From positions 1-64,000 of the forward strand of contig DASWZN010000015.1 in the NCBI GenBank assembly GCA_036404435.1: a stretch of DNA of 64,000 nucleotides, read 5' to 3'. The notes below the pieces were generated by a model. The model was not told the DNA's origin and ran no database searches. It saw only the letters and a program-made list of their open reading frames with translations. This stretch comes from DASWZN01 sp036404435 (lineage in GTDB: Bacteria > Acidobacteriota > Terriglobia > Bryobacterales > Bryobacteraceae). A program made the translations under genes and the position numbers. Positions 62,599 through 64,000 of the stretch are shown piece after piece. Positions within the stretch are counted from its first letter, which is position 1. Every line of letters starts with the position of its first letter.

Positions 62599-62676
62599 TG
62601 GCGCACGCTCTCCAATCACCCGCGCTGCCGTGGGGCAGGCGGTTCCGCCTGCCTGGCAGGCCAAACGGCCTGCCAG
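62599..62676. repeat. Cluster of covarying palindromes
   Basis: 62599-62612: GTGGCGCACGC head (partial). 62630-62653: GTGGGGCAGGC, centre GGTTCC, GCCTGCC. 62653-62676: CTGGCAGGCC, AAAC, GGCCTGCCAG, a perfect 10-bp stem. They fill most of the space between the Ig-repeat gene and the radical SAM gene. Confidence 0.9.
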
Positions 62677-62705
62677 GCGCGGGCTGCCGACGTGGGCGCC
62701 GCCTG

Positions 62706-64000
62706 TCAGCCGGCGGCTGATGGCTGAAGGCTGATGGCCGACGGCTGATGGCCGTTAAACACGCTGTCCCAATACCGCTTGAGCGAGGACGAAGAGGCGA
62801 GCGAGGCAGCCACGCGGGTGAACGCGTTCTGGGCCAGGGCGCAGTGGCCGGGTGGCTTTCCGTGGAGCGACGGGACGTAGGCCAGGCACCCGCCGCCGCA
62901 GAGGGCGAGCCAGATGCACTCGGCGCACTCGCCCAGCGTCACATCGCGGGAGCGAATCAGTCGGGCCTTCTCGCTTTCCGCGGCCTGCCGGAGGGAATCG
63001 GCAGTGCCGATGCGGACCAGGCCCAGGCCGGCTAGCGGCCCCTTGCGGTCGATGCAATCGCAGGCCTCGATGGAGCCGTCCGAGGAAACGCTGAGCAGCT
63101 CCCGCGCCGCTCCGCAGCCTTGGCGCATGCACATGTTCGTGCCGGGCCCGCAGACCAGGTTCTCGAGGTAGCGAACCACGGGCCCCACCTCGAAACCGCC
63201 GAACTCGCCCGCTTCGACGGCGTCGAACAACGCGTTCCAGGCGGCGATCAGGCGGTCGTAGGACAGCTCGAAGCGTCCCGCGCCGTCTCGTCCCAGTCCC
63301 GCCGCCTGGAACAGCGTCCATCCCCAACCCGATGCGCCGCAATCCCGGAAGTGGCGCGCAATGTCCGGCAGGCGATCCTGATTATGGGCCGTAACCGTGG
63401 TCAGGACGCCGCAAGTGCGAATGAATTCAGGATATTCCCGCCGCGCTTTCTCGAAATAACGGTAGGTGCCGCCGCCGTCCGCGAGCTGTCGAAAGCGGTC
63501 GTTCAGCTCGGCCGGCCCGTCGAGCGAGATGCCCCAGGCCACACGGTGCGCGAGCGAGAAATCGACTACGTCGCGATTGAGGCGGCTGAGGTTGGTCTGG
63601 CCGCCGAAAGCGATCCGCTTCCCGAGGCGCGCGGCCATTTCTTCTCCGGCCGCGACCAGGTCGCGGATCAAAGGAAACGACAGCAGCGGTTCGCCGCCGT
63701 GCAGGATCACCAGCAGATCGGGGCGATTGGCGCCCGCGGGCGCCTCGGTTTCGCGCTGCAAGGCCTCTTCGACCGCCGCCAGCGCAATGGCGAGCGGCAT
63801 CTCGCCATGGCCGTCCTCGGGCTCGGTGGAATAGCAGTAGCCGCAGCGGAAATTGCAGGTCTTGGTCAGCTTCAGGATCAGGGCGTTGAAGTTTCGCCGG
63901 GCCTTGAACGGGCCGCTGCCCAGGCCCGCAGCCGCGAGCGCGTCGATGAGGGCCGCACGCGGCGGCCGGAGGTCCGGCGGGATCGCTTCCTCGTCGAAAG
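62706..64000 (-). CDS. Radical SAM/SPASM-domain protein, partial at window edge
   Basis: At least 431 residues; the frame runs off the right edge, with the N-terminus outside. The radical SAM motif is CNFRCGYCYS near 63843-63870 (CxxxCxxC). The core ends VLTTVTAHNQDRLPDIARHF. The C-terminal SPASM region has CGAARELLSVSSDGSIEACD and CAECIWLALCGGGCLAYVPS with several cysteines for extra Fe-S clusters. Such enzymes modify peptides or activate sulfatases. The last residues (NGHQPSAISLQPSAAG) are encoded by the dispersed ATCAGCC repeat, which also gives the stop codon. Confidence 0.85.
   Translation of the reverse strand, partial: FDEEAIPPDLRPPRAALIDALAAAGLGSGPFKARRNFNALILKLTKTCNFRCGYCYSTEPEDGHGEMPLAIALAAVEEALQRETEAPAGANRPDLLVILHGGEPLLSFPLIRDLVAAGEEMAARLGKRIAFGGQTNLSRLNRDVVDFSLAHRVAWGISLDGPAELNDRFRQLADGGGTYRYFEKARREYPEFIRTCGVLTTVTAHNQDRLPDIARHFRDCGASGWGWTLFQAAGLGRDGAGRFELSYDRLIAAWNALFDAVEAGEFGGFEVGPVVRYLENLVCGPGTNMCMRQGCGAARELLSVSSDGSIEACDCIDRKGPLAGLGLVRIGTADSLRQAAESEKARLIRSRDVTLGECAECIWLALCGGGCLAYVPSLHGKPPGHCALAQNAFTRVAASLASSSSLKRYWDSVFNGHQPSAISLQPSAAG
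62709..62754. repeat. ATCAGCC-type repeat overlapping the radical SAM 3' end
   Basis: GGCGGCTGATGGCTGAAGG, CTGATGGCCGACGGCTGATG, five heptad units. Same words as 1009-1074. Confidence 0.9.

Overview
The window is a GC-rich chromosomal stretch that looks like Acidobacteriota, most likely a Solibacter/Bryobacter-type member. The evidence is indirect but consistent. There is a PadR regulator overlapping an ADOP-type (acidobacterial duplicated orphan permease) MacB/FtsX permease, an acidobacterial-type VWFA secreted protein, and a TonB-dependent receptor with a carboxypeptidase-regulatory-like N-terminus. There is also a Ser/Thr kinase fused to TolB/WD40-like repeats, S10 and M13 peptidases, and a BshC bacillithiol enzyme. 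No 16S rRNA lies in the window, so the assignment is an inference.

Layout. 1-1.24 kb: 3' end of a 23S rRNA, a 5S rRNA and a terminator. 1.24-2.9 kb: a repeat-rich scar holding a four-helix-bundle (23S-intervening-sequence type) gene, a broken small secreted gene, and a mosaic second copy of the 5S tail plus terminator. 2.9-6.3 kb: a large secreted protein with a 300-bp Thr-Pro hexanucleotide linker. 6.5-8.4 kb: ECF sigma factor plus membrane protein, and a frameshifted DUF6602 nuclease-like gene. 8.5-13.1 kb: VWFA protein, threonine aldolase, HemW and two GerW-like secreted proteins. 13.4-19.3 kb: BshC, PadR-ADOP and two DUF4386 membrane proteins. 19.3-25.5 kb: Thr/Ser dehydratase, VIT-family transporter, gamma-glutamyltransferase, YheT-type hydrolase, and a nuclease-like/PIN-like gene pair. 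25.5-33.1 kb: AI-2E-type transporter with an extra C-terminal domain, SGNH hydrolase, DUF3108 protein, receiver domain, cytochrome P460 and Ser/Thr kinase. 33.1-36.4 kb: a small inverted-repeat element, a Panacea-domain gene, DinB, metallophosphoesterase and TlpA-like protein. 36.4-45.1 kb: S10 carboxypeptidase, GH3 glucosidase with PA14, SH3 lipoprotein, nitroreductase-like protein, a small antitoxin-like/membrane pair and ALDH7. 45.3-49.4 kb: TonB receptor (interrupted by an in-frame stop in its signal peptide) coupled to a histidine acid phosphatase. 49.7-59.2 kb: papain-like protein, two CPBP proteases, asparaginase-like protein, M13 peptidase, DUF4262, AroA and heptose-7-phosphate kinase. 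59.3-64 kb: a histone-like basic protein, an Ig-repeat secreted protein, and a radical SAM/SPASM maturase running off the right edge.

Much of the gene content is secretion and periplasm oriented: peptidases, glycosidase, phosphatase with TonB receptor, Ig-like and VWFA proteins. Many genes sit in two-gene operons with 4-bp ATGA overlaps.

The most striking non-genic signal is a family of short palindromes. All share a GTRGSRCA-type head and have covarying arms. They sit at gene ends, supply the stop codon of three genes and lie inside the hemW reading frame. A second repeat family built on ATCAGCC/TGATGG heptads has invaded the 23S-5S spacer and the 3' end of the radical SAM gene.
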